Positions 26,317 through 39,200 of a DNA stretch of 64,000 bases are shown one piece after another (within the stretch, counting starts at the first letter, position 1; each line of letters starts with the position of its first letter). Location: assembly GCA_037389465.1 (NCBI GenBank), contig JAZARR010000038.1, forward strand, positions 99,790-163,789. The letters run 5' to 3'. A model generated the notes under the pieces. It did not search any database and had not been told where the DNA came from. It worked only from the letters and a program-made list of their open reading frames with translations. The DNA is from Baylisascaris procyonis. Its lineage: Eukaryota; Nematoda; Chromadorea; Rhabditida; Ascarididae. The position numbers and the translations under genes were made by a program.

Positions 26317-27317
26317 CTGCAATGAAAATTTCCAATTTTTAGACACTAGCAGAAAAAACATCGGTCATTCAATAGATAAAACGAATTTTTCAAAAGTCAT
26401 TCATTCCCATCCCTAATCCTTAAAGGAACTATTAAATATTCTTTGCAATGACAATTTTCCATTAAAAAGTCAGATAATGCACTCACGCAAGCAAATGATA
26501 ATAAATCTTGACAGAATTTATAAGCCATATTCTATAATCGAGGATGTAAGGTGAAATGGAAATTGAAAGCTACAACATGACAGGTGAAACAATAGGCCTT
26601 TTTTGCAATTCAACGTCGGAAATAAAAAAAGGCGCACAAAAAACGACAAGCAAGTGCACGTCTAGGAGCTTTCATATTGCGCTCACTCAAGTAACCGGTT
26701 TTACATGCTATCAATAACTGATAAAAACATGCTGAATAATGCCCTAGCATTTTAGGTGACCCGATTACCCACAGGTTTCAAAAAAGATTCATTTTTTAAT
26801 GATTGGATTGGTGCAGAAAAATATTTTTGAAATAAAACATCACAATTCTCGGCTTCTTCAAGTATATTTATAGTTTCTTTTCGAAAGTGAATTGAACTTA
26901 CTGAATGATTGCGAAAGGCTCTACTTGTTTCTGATTGCAAAACACAAGTACAAAAGACAAATATAACTTGATGCATTCAAACGAAGAATACCATGACTAA
27001 CAGTATATCTATCAAACTTCATAACGCTAACTTCAATGATTCCTCAGCTGAAACTGTTCTTTTTTCGAAGTAAGAAAATAAAAAAGGCATTTTAAAACCT
27101 TCAAAATTCGAAAAAAAGGCCGAAGAAAGGATAGGTTAAGATGGAGGACCCTTCATCTCAAAATTTCTATTATAATGTGCTACCAGACCATGAGTAGGCA
27201 CAAAAGTTGCACACTCTGCAAGTATGAATTCGTGATGAAAAAAGTGTTTGCTCTCTTCTATGATATCGCAACATCTTTGGAACAATGCTTGGAACAAAGT
27301 ATAAGGTCACCTAGAAA
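26317..27317. other. Myosin V intron remnant and junction (U2)
   Basis: Same as 15,761-16,761 in U1. In U4 the 74-codon frame is broken by loss of one G near 56,420, another sign it is not coding. Confidence 0.6.
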
Positions 27318-27821
27318 TCACCTAGAAAAGTCGAAGCCCGAGACTCATGAATTAGTAACTGAGCCTGGAACTATACCGCCGGTTATGAGGGATTTTTAAA
27401 GCACTATTCAACAACTTTCAACATAATCAATAACCCTGACGGAGTCAATAAGTAATATTCTTCAAATATTCCCACGTGTACTTCAAAAACCCACACCCCC
27501 TACCCAACGAGAGTGCATGGCGTAGCCCTCACCCCCCCCCCCTTCCTTCCAATGAGAATGCATTACGTAACCCTCCCCCTCCAATGAGAATGCATGGCAT
27601 AACCCTCCCCTCTACCCAATGAGAAGGCATGGCATAACTCGCCCCCCCCCCCACCCTCCCCATCCAATGAGAATGCATTACGTAACCCTCCCCCACCCAA
27701 TGAGAAAGGATCCCTTAACCCTCCCCCCCACAAAATGAGAACAATGGCATAACCCTCTCCCTTCACCCAATGAAAATGCATTACGCAACCATCCCCCACC
27801 TATGAGGATGCGTGCCCTAAG
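27318..27821. repeat. R1 element with expanded minisatellite, U3
   Basis: Body and about eight minisatellite units (27,506-27,821) in the same order as U2, differing mainly in C-run length. Confidence 0.85.
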
Positions 27822-27964
27822 AACTAGTTTCATCCGTAACACCTTAGACTCCATGAGCTGAAATCTTTGTACCATCGAATTCACCACTTTCTGTCTGAGT
27901 CCATAAACATTAAGCCCGTAAATTAGCCCATAAAAACATTAATGAACAAATCATCAATAGGTTC

Positions 27965-28238
27965 CCTCATCTACCTTCTATTGATCCTCTTTTTTTTGTA
28001 ACGCTTATAAACGGTTCGCATTATTGGTTTTCCACGAGTTCGCACAGCTTCACATCGTTCTCTCCTAATATTACAACCTCTAATTATTTCGATCAAAGAA
28101 TCACCTCCATCATCTTCATTAATCCTGATATCACGAATCTTTACAACCCAACATACATCTATTGTTTCGTAATTCTGCAATCTGCTAGAGTCTTCATAAC
28201 CTATATACTCGATTAATGCAAATATTGACGCTATTTCA
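27965..28238 (-). pseudogene. Copy of the unrecognised terminal exon, shifted end (unit U3)
   Basis: Same exon as in U2 except that the A-run near the end has a different length; the last residues change from RGSIEGR to RINRR followed by an earlier stop. The rest is open. Confidence 0.35.
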
Positions 28239-30096
28239 CTGTCAATACAAATGAAGCATCTTTACTGTTCAAATAGGAGATCTATCGACTAGGCGCGATC
28301 GAGATTCATACTAGCAACAAATAATAGCAAATATTTTATTTTTGCATTTAGAAATATTCCGTACAATTTATTATCAATATATGCAAAATGTTCAATATTG
28401 ATTCAAAAAACATATCAAAGAGGTTAAACAAAAAAACATGCCAATACGGAAAAGAATGAAATAAATAAGATCATCGAATATATTACATAAAAAACTTTAT
28501 ATATTCGTAAAATTCTTATTTGAATAAAATCACTTTCAATAAACCAAAACAAAGGAATCAAAGAAACGTATAAGGGATAATAAGAACAATTAAATTTGCT
28601 TCAATTCTCATAAATGATAAGAAAATGAACGTGGGCAATTTTAATAAAATTTCAACGATCCTATTCTTCATAAAGCAATTCTCAATTAGCGCTTTCACAC
28701 AGTGAGGGAGGGAGTAGAGGAAGGTGGGATGCAACGCAAACGGATGCGGAAAGTGGATATATTCAACCAAAAAAAACACTTCAAACAATATCTGAGATCA
28801 TCATTCAGAACTTAATCCCTTAATGAATAAATAAAAAAAGGAATTCACTAAAATAATGCAATCGTTTGTTAAAATATTCACTTTTGATGACAATCCGCTC
28901 ACCTCATCAACTACGCCATCTGATGCCCTCAAGCCAAATATCCACATTCCTATTTATAATCGACCAATAACAATACTACAGAGAGTCGATATGCACAAAT
29001 AATTATGAAAATCCTGCAGAACAGATATTTACACATATTGTCACATGTTTCACTAATAACGTCTGACAAATCCTTTTCGTCCTCATAGAAATGGTCTTGC
29101 ACTCATTATCAAATAGCACTTTGCACCACCGATGTATTCAGCCCTCACAGAACTGTCCTCATCGCATATCGCCGATTCGTTTTGGAATACTTCACTCCTA
29201 TATGGTCCCCCCCCCCCCCCATGATTTCTGATATCAGGTTGCTAGAAAATGTACAGAAACGCTTCACCTTATTACTACCATGATCCATACCAGCTAAACC
29301 ACATTAACATACCAAACAAAATTTTTCAACCTAGAATCATTGGAAAATCGCAGACTCAAGTTTATGTATTAGATGTCCACTCGTCTATATGGGACCTTTC
29401 GAAAGATGCTCATTGCTATTTACCCACCTATTTTTGCAATGTTTCTTCATTTCGGGACGTTGAAATAAATAAATAAAGTAGGAAAATACCATTGAAAAAG
29501 CGCCAAAGAAGAACTAAACACACCCAGTTAAAAGGCTCATCGAATTCAACACATTATTAGCATCCATCTTCTGATAAAAAATAAAACTTGTAGTGTTTCT
29601 CACAAAAATTTTTAATTTTAAAAAATTTCTCTGCAAAGGCAATGATGAAAAGTCCACACAACGTTCTAAAAAACCTGACTGTTACTCGGCATCTCAGAAA
29701 GAAGGATCCTATTTTCCTTAGATACATCAATGTTAAATATAATATCAATGAGGTTGAACAAGTTACCCATCGATAAACTCATCAAGAGAACATCTTGCTG
29801 ATGCAAATTTCAAAATTGTTCAAATAGCACGCAGAATATGCTCATGAAGAATAAAAAACCATAAAAACAATACACAAACATCAATTCAAAGATAACGATT
29901 CCCTACTGAGGCGCTAGACATGCACAGGTAGATGGCACCCACCTCGGTTGGAGATCCCAGCATGGGTCGATACTCATGAAACCTAACATTTATGAATGGT
30001 GGTAATCTTATCCCACTTTCATTAGCCGCAAAATTTCCAGGCAAGTAATGTACTTGGGAGAAAAAATAATCTTTCCTGCAAATTCAAGTTTTGACT

Positions 30097-30432
30097 TAGA
30101 AAAGTCGAAGCCCGAGACTCATAAATTGGTAACTGAGCCTGGAACTATACCGCCCGTTATGAGGGATTTTTAAAGCACCACTCAACAACTTTCAACATAA
30201 TCAATAACTCTGAAGAGTCAATAAGTAATCTTGCTAAAATAGACCCACGTGTACATCAGAAACCCACACCTCCACCCCACCCAATGAGAATGTGTTACGT
30301 AACCCTCCCCCTCCTATGAGAACGCATGGCATAACCCCCCCCTACCCAGTGAGAAGGCATGGCATAACTCTAACCCCCACCCAATGAGAAGGTATGGCAT
30401 AACCCCCACCCACCCAATGAGAATGCGTCCCC
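30097..30432. repeat. R2 element with minisatellite, U3
   Basis: As the U1 R2 element, with a shorter C-run in the second unit. Confidence 0.82.
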
Positions 30433-30521
30433 AAATGTTCAACATGATCGCAATTGTCGAAGGCCTGGACAGACGCCAAGGAAAAATTTGGAAAAAACTT
30501 TTTTCTGTCGGAGATGGATAT

Positions 30522-30572
30522 TTTTGGTATCAAACGATAGAACTCGATAAGTTCTATCGTTTGGTACCAAAA
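30522..30572. other. 23-bp inverted repeat (hairpin), U3
   Basis: Same arms, mismatch and loop as in U1. Confidence 0.85.
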
Positions 30573-30795
30573 TCACCGATTTTCTTCGAAAAAATTTTTT
30601 TCATATTTTACTAGCTTATCTGTCACATTATCTCGATAACACGTTTCAATAATCGCCATCTTTTGTTCTCAGAACGACGAGAAAATATTTCTTTTCAGTG
30701 ATTTACCTATACAATAATATAATATACGACATACCTCTAGATAATCATATCTAGCTATCAAAATTAATAAAACTCTAACGGTCTTTGGAATTTCA

Positions 30796-31271
30796 TCAGC
30801 CTTTTTGGTGCTTCCCACACATCGCAATCCACTTCTCTCGAATCGCCTTTTCATCGCCGTTGTTGTTATTATCCTTCGTGTTTGTGTGTGGACCTTAAAA
30901 TCAAATACATCTCTAAATTACTTATAAAATAAGATTGCACAGGTGACGCGCGCAAAACAAAAACCTTAAACTTTGCTGATGAAATAAAAAAGTTACATCA
31001 ACGATATAAAAAAAATTGAACATAATGAAAAAGAGAAAGAAGCTCCTCGGATCATTTTCAGACGAAAAGCTGCCCAATTAAAAAAAAATTCCCGTTCCAG
31101 CCAAATCTGAGAGAATGCATGGACATCAAAACATTTCACTTCTCCTCCTAGCAGAACTGCTTCGTGATAGCGTTGAATGACTACTTCAGAAGGCGCTAGC
31201 GAAGGTAAATGCTCCTCTTTGCAAAGCACATCCTTGTTGTCCTTGGTGCTTATTACTGTGTGCCTCAGGTT
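30796..31271 (-). CDS. Unrecognised gene 3' end at the U3 boundary
   Basis: Two exon candidates. The upstream one, about 31,271-31,140, follows a tag acceptor and encodes LRHTVISTKDNKDV, EEHLPSLAPSEVVIQRYHEA and VLLGGE; it is present only here because repeat homology stops near 31,156. The downstream one, 30,893-30,796, follows ttttaAG and encodes TKDNNNNGDEKAIREKW then IAMCGKHQKG and TGA; it lies in the repeated part. The phases do not join with the obvious donor, so an intervening exon or another donor is needed. Family not recognised. If the reading is right, U3 is the native locus of this gene and U1, U2 and U4 carry only its last exon. Confidence 0.33.
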
Positions 31272-31875
31272 CTACTCATGCAAAAAGATGAGGTAGAAAT
31301 CCGGTAATCTAGCACAAACATAGGTACTGTTATATTTTCAGCACAAAATAGAGTACATAAAAGCACAACAATATTTAATACATGAACGCATCAATAAAAA
31401 TTTTAATCGTATGCAAATGCAAATCCACGAAGCACTGGATGAAATCTGCAAAACGTACCATCAAAAGACTTCAAAAAACATCCCCCCACCACCCACAACC
31501 CACCACCCCCACCCTCCATCCTCCCTCCCCTCCCCCCACTCCCCTCCTAATAATGACATACAAGCGTAATTATACACACAATAGAAAAACAATGATCCGG
31601 AAGTGCGTACCCCGTCTATGATACCTCACAGAGTTATAAAACTCGCTCAAATTCACTGGAATCAGCTGAATGGGCTCGACGAAGATTAATCCCATCTTCG
31701 CATAAATTCAAAGTAGGACTGGACGTTTGAGAATTGAGAATGCCCAAAAATTTTCATAAATTTCTGATCATCATATCGAGAGGGTTCGACGATGATACAG
31801 CTAGATGAAATGTTTTTAAGGGGTGGAGACAAGAGTGACTTTATGGTAAAATAACACTTACTTCTTAATTGAAGC

Positions 31876-33295
31876 TTCTCAAATTCTCCGATAAGGAATT
31901 CAGATGATTGCGGTGAGAAGCGATTGAAACGCAAAATAAGTCGATCAGCATCGATAATCGAAGAGATCGAAAATAGGATCCTTCCGAATGCTCGTATTGA
32001 ACCCGACTTCAAGGCAAATATGTGGGCTTCGCTTGATGCAGCTATACGCGATTTTGCATTTGAATGTGCTACAAAGTATTTTTTTGCGTTTATTTGTTCG
32101 ATTTTTTAAAGAAATTATTTGCAATTTTCGTGGGTTATTTATTTGACTTATTTGGGCTAAAGTTTAACTCAAGTTTATCTAGCTTGAGCTCTATTCGAAA
32201 GACATCTCGACAGTATTCTAATTAGACTTTTAAGGTTAAGTTCTAGCTCAGTGCAAGTCGGCTCAAGCACAGTGCGGTCAGTTTATAATCCATCAGAAGA
32301 CAGATCCATAATCTAACAGAAGACCTACTCGTAATCCATCAGACCGATCCAATTCCTTAACGTCATGCTAGATAGACTGCGATATACACAGCATAATTTC
32401 AGCTGCAGTTCAATGTCTCTAAGTACCTACCTATATTTCTCCCTGATTCCGCTATCTCCACTGTGATCGCATAATTAAACGACAATCTCATCTCCCTTCC
32501 TATTTATGGTACCTAGGTTGCCCATTACCACACAAATCTAGTATAACGGTAGCACTGAGAACGAGTCTATGACATTGAAGGTGCACAACCTCACTTATAA
32601 GAGAAACAAGTTTCTTGTATTTTCCAACATTGGCTGAAAATAGACCTAGAGCTGCAACCTGACAAAGTTGATCCGTCAAGTTGTGATGCAAGCTTTGCGC
32701 TACCTAGAACTCTAAATAGTTCTAAATAGATGAATTATCATAAAATCGAAAAAATGCATTTCCTGAGATGGTGAGAAATACAAGCTAGCATTAATTAAGG
32801 GCTAAGATATCGTTGAAATTAGAAATAGGAAAGGAAGAGTTCCCATTCTCGAAACAAACATATTCTAAAGAAAACATTTCCAGTGGTGAAATCAGATTCT
32901 TTAAAAAAACACACATACTTCGCATTAGCAATATTCCGATACTTAAAAAAAAAATAACCACTTTGGGCCAACCGATTTTACAGTATTAGAATTATTAGAA
33001 TCATCAAAAATTTCGCTTCAAGACAAAACGATTTAAGTTCCCGAAGTTGTTCTCTCGGTTTCGAGATTGACAGCATCACGAATTCAACACTTTACAAGAT
33101 TTTATTTACAGCTGCACTCGTTATCTGAATAACATCCACGACGAAGAAGGTAAGCTATGGACATGTACAGTGATCAACGTCGCCAAGGTGAAGAGTTATC
33201 CTGCACATATGCAGCACATCGTCGTTGACGTCGAATGCAGACCCGAAGATGGGAAAGTTGCACTGGAATCTGATCTTAACATGCAATGCTTTTAA
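31876..33295 (+). CDS. Unrecognised two-exon gene fragment, plus strand
   Basis: Exon candidate about 31,876-32,075 encodes SASIIEEIENRILPNARIE and MWASLDAAIRDFAFECAT, with a donor at AA/GTATTT. The second exon is 33,112-33,295, after a good acceptor (tttatttacAG), and encodes TRYLNNIHDEEGKLW, then VVDVECRPEDGKVALE, ending NMQCF and TAA. The two join in phase (AA + C). Codon use with purine-first codons favours coding. No start codon is assigned; the 5' edge may be at an acceptor near 31,875 or 31,903. A second excellent donor (GAAG/GTAAGC at 33,157) lies inside exon 2, so it may be spliced differently. No homologue is recognised. The first exon also has an open frame on the opposite strand. 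Confidence 0.35.
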
Positions 33296-33525
33296 GCAGC
33301 GTTGTGAGAGAACCGAAAATCTTTGATTAACTCCCCATGTGGCATCTTCCCCCTCATCCTGGAAAGTTGATTACCTTTGCATCCCCTCTCCAGCCTTCGA
33401 TTATCTGCTCTTTGAGTCTATCCCCGCAAATATTCCTCCTTTATTTCTCAGCAGTCTTTACGCAACCTCAAATAAATCACCCCACTCATTCACACAACGC
33501 TGCCTTTGTTACAATCCTGACATAC

Positions 33526-33924
33526 TTGCCTCCACCTTGTTCTATTTATTTGTCCCATAAACCCTCCTACACTTTGCGTACGACAAGGAAGCATCAAATC
33601 TGCTTCCATACCTGCTTGATATTGTTGCACAGAACGATCACTGACGTCCTCGCCAAAGCAATAATGCACGGCATATTCGTCAGCATTCAGGACATGGCAT
33701 GATGGGCATGAAGCATGACAAGGCGTACCACCCTTACAATTCGAAGAAAGCCTGATTTCAAATTGAATCACCGTCGATCGGAGTACCCCCCTCCCCGTTT
33801 TCACATTTGTGCCACATAAACCCCCTTGAGCTTTCTTAGCAGATGATTCCAGGTCCTCCCGAAGGCAAATACAAGGTTGAAATGTTGAACTATAAAGTAT
33901 CCCAGCAACCGTCAGCAGTCGCCG
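33526..33924 (-). CDS. Unrecognised Cys-rich exon
   Basis: A 133-codon open exon with a strong acceptor (ttgttttgcAG before CGGCGACTG) and a strong donor (CAA/GTATGT), both in phase 0. It lies in the longest open frame of the window (33,490-34,050). The product is Cys-rich (CICLREDL, GGTPCHASCPSCHVLNADEY, VHYCFGEDV, LPCRTQ), which suggests a secreted or extracellular domain, but no family was recognised. A possible next exon starts at 33,358 after a good acceptor (caactttccAG) and stays open in phase 0 to a TAG near 33,165. Most of that stretch is antisense to the plus-strand exon candidate at 33,112-33,295, so they may not both be right. Upstream exons were not identified. Confidence 0.4.
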
Positions 33925-34319
33925 CTGCAAAACAAATGAAATTGTACAACAAATTGCACTGACCCAAGAATATTTTCGTTCGATCTCTCCAGCGCCAACA
34001 CCAGTGCCCCACTCCCCTCTCCCCCCTAAAACAACGCTTGGAGGTCTCAAGTTGTTCTAAAAATAGCAACGACTAAACACTTCCCTACTCATCTGTGACT
34101 CGATTAGCCTGTTAAGATGTACCTCACAACCCGACATGACCAGATCCTTTGCTATGACCCACCAAGATTTTCTCATTTCTTTCTTCATCAACGAGAGCTG
34201 CTTATAGAACACCCTTCTTGGGCACCTTGATAAGATTAAAGTAAATGCAATAATAAGATAAAATTCATCGCATAACAGACAAACAGAAAGTCTCCGACGA
34301 AAATAAAACTCTGTACATG

Positions 34320-34739
34320 TTAACTAATGACGTAAAGTGACGTAATAATCTTCACAGAGAACAACGGAAACCACCACGATATGATGAAATGTTTCACTGT
34401 TCCCATAGTTAGGTCTACAGTGAGATCCATCAAATAAAAATATGAACGTACTGAAGCAGTAGATTTCGAAACACTCAGCTTATTGCATAAAGCATCATAA
34501 AACCGTACGCAAAAAGACCACAATCGACAAACTCGGCAAAGGGAAACGTTTGGCAGCTTGCCAGTCATGATCACTGAACGAAAAGGCAAACAGCAGAGCC
34601 CTGGAAAGAAGTGAAAGAAGTTGAGGTTTGCATATGACAACTGTCGACATTCGAATAACAACCAGGGCTTCACGAAACATGCATATTTCAAACCATCATC
34701 GACGGGTACTATAGGGAAACTCGTCGAACCACCAAACAT
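34320..34739 (-). CDS. Doubtful open frame with possible splice site
   Basis: A 139-codon minus-strand frame, rich in Cys, Phe and hydrophobic residues. A good polypyrimidine acceptor (cacttctttccAG near 34,600) falls inside it, and a second open frame overlaps from that point. The hydrophobic part could be membrane or signal sequence. It could supply an upstream exon of the Cys-rich candidate at 33,526-33,924, but no phase-consistent join was established. Confidence 0.18.
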   Translation of the reverse strand: MFGGSTSFPIVPVDDGLKYACFVKPWLLFECRQLSYANLNFFHFFPGLCCLPFRSVIMTGKLPNVSLCRVCRLWSFCVRFYDALCNKLSVSKSTASVRSYFYLMDLTVDLTMGTVKHFIISWWFPLFSVKIITSLYVIS

Positions 34740-35081
34740 AATTGAGTTAGTTTATTTCAATGATAAGAATTTTTATGATCAGCAATGAACAATTAATTGT
34801 ACAGCACCATAATGCCAAAAACTGAGAAATAAAACCTTAAAGAAAGCTCAACGGAAAATGCAACACTCGAAGTATGTATACAACAAAGCCACGATGTATA
34901 GTGCAACTATAACGCTGCAAAAAGTTAACAATAACCTGAGATCAATCACACGTATGAATTTAAAAGCACAACGATCAAAAAACTGAACATATCAAACGAT
35001 AACGCTCATCAAAACCGGACAATTAAAAAATGTATCATTTCGAATCTATTCTTCGAAATTTCCATTCACACTCCTCAACCT

Positions 35082-35290
35082 TTAGTCAAAACTCAGATCA
35101 CGATCAAAAACACTATCCTTTGAGGCTAAATCCTCGAAAAGAATCGAAGAATTCAACACATCTGTCGCATAGAAATAAAACTGCTTAGGGCCAATATCGC
35201 CTATGGATAAAGCACGTTCTTCAGCTTGCTTCCAGAATAAAGCACATTGCTTACTTTTTAAGGTAAAGCTTAATAAATCATGACTCATAC
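35082..35290 (-). CDS. Unrecognised last exon or very small gene
   Basis: After an acceptor (aatacttcAG at about 35,291) an open frame runs 68 codons from MSHDLLSFTLKSKQ through IGDIGPKQFYFYATDVLNSS to SFD and TAA. Composition looks protein-like (acidic end, no low complexity). An ATG follows the acceptor by two bases, so it could be a short trans-spliced gene or the last exon of a longer one. No upstream partner was found between 35,291 and 36,269. Family unknown. Confidence 0.3.
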
Positions 35291-36269
35291 CTGAAGTATT
35301 TTTAAACAGTAACCAAGTATCAGAATCGAGAAATATAATACTACATGATAAAAATAAACACCCGCCACAGAAAGCATCTGAAGGAAGTGAAAGGATAAGC
35401 GAAAATGCACTTAATTACAAGAAAGGAGCTGCATTAGCTCCAAAGCTAGCTCCTATAGAAATGCGAGTTCAATAAATGCGCCTTGCCAAGAACAATTTAG
35501 CCACTTCAGGAAGCACCGGAACTAAACAACAAAACGTTCAAAAACTTAACTACATTTTAAGCACACGACACATGTTCGATTTGTGTATAATTCCCTTCCA
35601 CTCAAATAAAGGAAAAAGAAGACACCAAAAGATTGTAATCCCAATCCGAATGACAAATTAGTGGAAACTGGGATCAAAACTCTTTGGAGTTTCTACTCCT
35701 CCCCCCCCCCCCCCACGTGATAACACAAAACAATACAACAGAGAAGAGGAATTGCGAGGCGAACAAAAGTCCATTTGAAGGAAGGCAGTTATGACAGCTG
35801 TTGGCAACCTGCAAATTTCATTAACACTATGATGCGGAACAATTCTTTCTTGAGAAATCAGAAAAGAACAGCAATAACTGTGAATTTTCCTCAAAATCTA
35901 TATTGCCGTGTCACTTCAACCGTTAATCGTCGACTTCCACCCAAATAAACTTCCACCAAGAATCCTTTCAATTGACGGAGAATAAAGACTAAAATCTCTT
36001 AAAACTAGTTTGCTAAAAACATGAAATATACATTTAACACCACATATATAAATCACAGTTGGCTGTTTAATTCAATAATTGCAATTTTTCAACCGAACAT
36101 TTATGGCGACAAAACGCTTCTATAACACTCAAAAAAATTTCGTAAACACTTATGCTATCGAAAAGTCGACCTGTATATCATGGAATCACAAAAAGGTTTT
36201 GAACTGCTTTTCTTTAAATCAAAACAACATCACAACTAAACCCACATTGTTGTCGACCCTGATGGTGCT

Positions 36270-39200
36270 TCATTCTGATAAGTCCGCATCAATGCGCCGA
36301 GCCCTCGAATGCGACCGCTTTGCAGCAACTCGTCGATTACGCGGAACCGTTTCGCGTCCTTCTTCAAAAAATAATCCTATCAAGCTTCATATATTTTTAC
36401 GAATAGGAAAAAATGCTTAACAATTTAAATAACTGCGCAGAAAAGGACAGTGGAAATATAGGTGCACAACAGTTTCTATTTCCTCTTCACAAAAATTCTT
36501 TCGCAGTCCAAATAAGCAAGTCTACCCCTCGAGAGGGAAGGTGAAATGCTCAAACAGCCTTCAATAGCAGCTTGCAAAAAAGCGACCTGTGACAACAAAC
36601 GTATATCAAGCGAACTATTCAACATCTGTAAAAATAGCTCCCTAGATCATAAGAATCAAAACACCTCATTAGTCGAAATACTCAAGGATAAGCAATTTTC
36701 CAATAGAGGCACATTCCAGAAACGCTATTAAGCCACAAAATTCGATAAAACTATTCAGTTAGTTTCATCGCGACCGCCCTATTATCCACAAATTTCTGGC
36801 AAATTGCCTTACAATGTGGCTTTGATCTTGCAATATGAAGAACATATTATTTCCTTCAATTAAGATCTGCTTTATGGAGCTCAAAGTAAAAAGTACCCAC
36901 CTGCAGTATCCGCAGTTTTCTTGGCCCTCCCACGACGCCTTGGTCTAGGAGGAACAGGCTCATCGTGATCTTCCACAACGCGCGCATCATATTCCACATC
37001 GGCACCTTAAATTTCAGTCATACCAGCAAAACAAAAGCATTGATTTCATAATTCCAGCTTCCACAACACACAATTTACCTCAATCATCAGAATGCTTGCA
37101 GAGAGATATACTTCCTCTAACCACATGGAAAAACTTTGTCAATCGCTTTTAGCGCTGCATTTCGAAAATTAATCCAAATATGAAGTTGTAATTCGCTTCC
37201 ATTTTCAACATATGCTTGCCGCTAAGTTCTTGAATATTGCATAAACAACTTCAAAATAGAAAGGGAGAGAGAAAGGAGCCGCCACTTCAAATTTACGGGA
37301 AGAGAGAAGTTTAAAATAATTGAAACGATCAACTACATATACAAAAGCGGAATTCCTCTTTTCATTTCTCCCATTATCCCCCTCCCCTCCTCCTAACAGT
37401 AAAAAAGTCACTGAAGGAAACTTGAAAGCAACCGTTTATGCGTGCAGCAACCGCGGCGTTCACACTGGGAGCATCACCCCGATGAGACTCGATTTTTGCT
37501 CCTATATTATAATTCGCAACTACGTCCACTTCGTCTTGCTCTTCCATCGCTGAAATATTTCATCAAATATGACCTCATCATGAGATGAATTCTAATAAAT
37601 CACCTGCTAACGATTATTTTCGAATGAAGTGGAGCCTCAAGGGCAGAAGAACTTACTTCATTTAGCCAAATTTCATTCTAAATTTCATCATCCATAACGT
37701 CCTTTTTGCTTTCAGCTGAACACTTATCGAAATATTTTATTTTGTTTCATTTTCCGAAGCTTTTTTCACCAGTCAGTTATACATGGACTCAATTCCTTTA
37801 CAACTACAATAGTGGAAAATTGAAGTCGTGCCACCTTTTCCAAAAAATTTTTTTCTATTTCAGCATTACCATGTCTTGGGATAGATAAACAGCAAATCTG
37901 ACTTTATGCTTTAATTCTCCCTAATATAGGCTCATTCAGTTGAAGTTACCTATGTTTTGTTTGCTATTTTCCAAGCATTAGATCCGTAATGTTCAAACAA
38001 AGCTCTTCATTCACCCCAAATCAAGATTTCCTGGCAAAATATGAGAAAAAAAGTTTCTTCAACAGATATTAAACAAAAATAAAGAATAAATGCCCACAAC
38101 GGAAAATTTTGTTGCTTTCTTCTTCTCGACTTCCGAATAAATATGACAATGTTAAGGGGAATTTCTTAATTAATATTCCTAAGACACAAACCACGTATGA
38201 TGGCAGGCTGCAGTGCGCGAACTTCCAAAGGTTGCATTTGACCTCTCCATGCGATGGCCATCACACAGTAGCGAGCCCTAAAAGAAAAAAAGCGTTGGCA
38301 AATTTTCCCACTTTCAAGAAATATACTTCCTACTTTCTGATCGAAAACTGCTGAATTTTCTTCAATGGAAGCTAAAAAATTAGCTCATTTGGTTTTTTTC
38401 CGCAAATGGGATAGGCTTGGGTTAGAACACAACAGCTATGAAAGGAAAAAGTGAACATAAATCTACGGGAACATGAGTAATACCCGTGGGAATGAACACA
38501 AATGAATATAACCGCCGAAAACTATTTCGTGCAAAAAATTTTTCACCTCCCGATAATAAGAAAACATCCGTTTCAACATGAACATGTGCATTAACTCCAA
38601 GATGAAAGCATTAAGTTGAACCTGTCCACAATGTTGTCCCATATCCTCTCAATTGAATTCTGTCCCAATGATACCATATGCGATACCATCCTATTAAAGT
38701 CCTCCCCGTACGTGGCCAGTATAGGTGCGACTACCTGTAATTAACTACACAGTTAAATCAGCACGTAATACAATTTGCTTCTAAAACATTCACTATAAGG
38801 CTTTATATCACAAGAAAGAAATTTATGTCCTTACCAAATATATTAGTAGTGATAGCGATGTTTATATATCAACAAATTCGATAAATTTTTGGAATGAATG
38901 AACGAATATTGTCATACGGAAAGCCTTGATGTGATCCACTGTACTTACTCTTATATGAAGAAAATAGTTCGTATCACACCCTCTTGATGTCATACCGCTA
39001 TGCTTCATATTGCAGTAACATCTTTTCCTAATCAATCGTTCAAATGAATCGAATAGTCGAATGCTTCTACTTCACAATTTAATGTGATTTATAAAAAAGG
39101 CATCATATCTTAATTCCCTCTCCCGTCCGCTCGATATTAAAATACAATCAATAAATAGTTGGAATGTGCTCAAAAAAAAAAAAAAAAAACGCAACTGCAA

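Larger units (their letters stand above)
16762..27317. repeat. Tandem unit U2 (about 10.56 kb)
   Basis: Direct head-to-tail copy of U1. The extra length is mainly a longer first minisatellite. Its junction to U3 (near 27,289-27,318) is the same as the U1/U2 junction. Confidence 0.93.
27318..31156. repeat. Tandem unit U3, truncated (about 3.8 kb)
   Basis: Matches the first 3.8 kb of U1 and U2 but leaves the repeat at about 31,156 (shared agcagaa, then a different sequence). It is somewhat more divergent than U1 and U2 are from each other, for example around 29,660-29,950. Confidence 0.9.

Noticed and set aside
39171..39189. Long A-run as sign of a processed retrocopy
   Set aside because: The adjacent gene (REEP) has introns and the A-run is on the opposite strand sense; it is a simple homopolymer.
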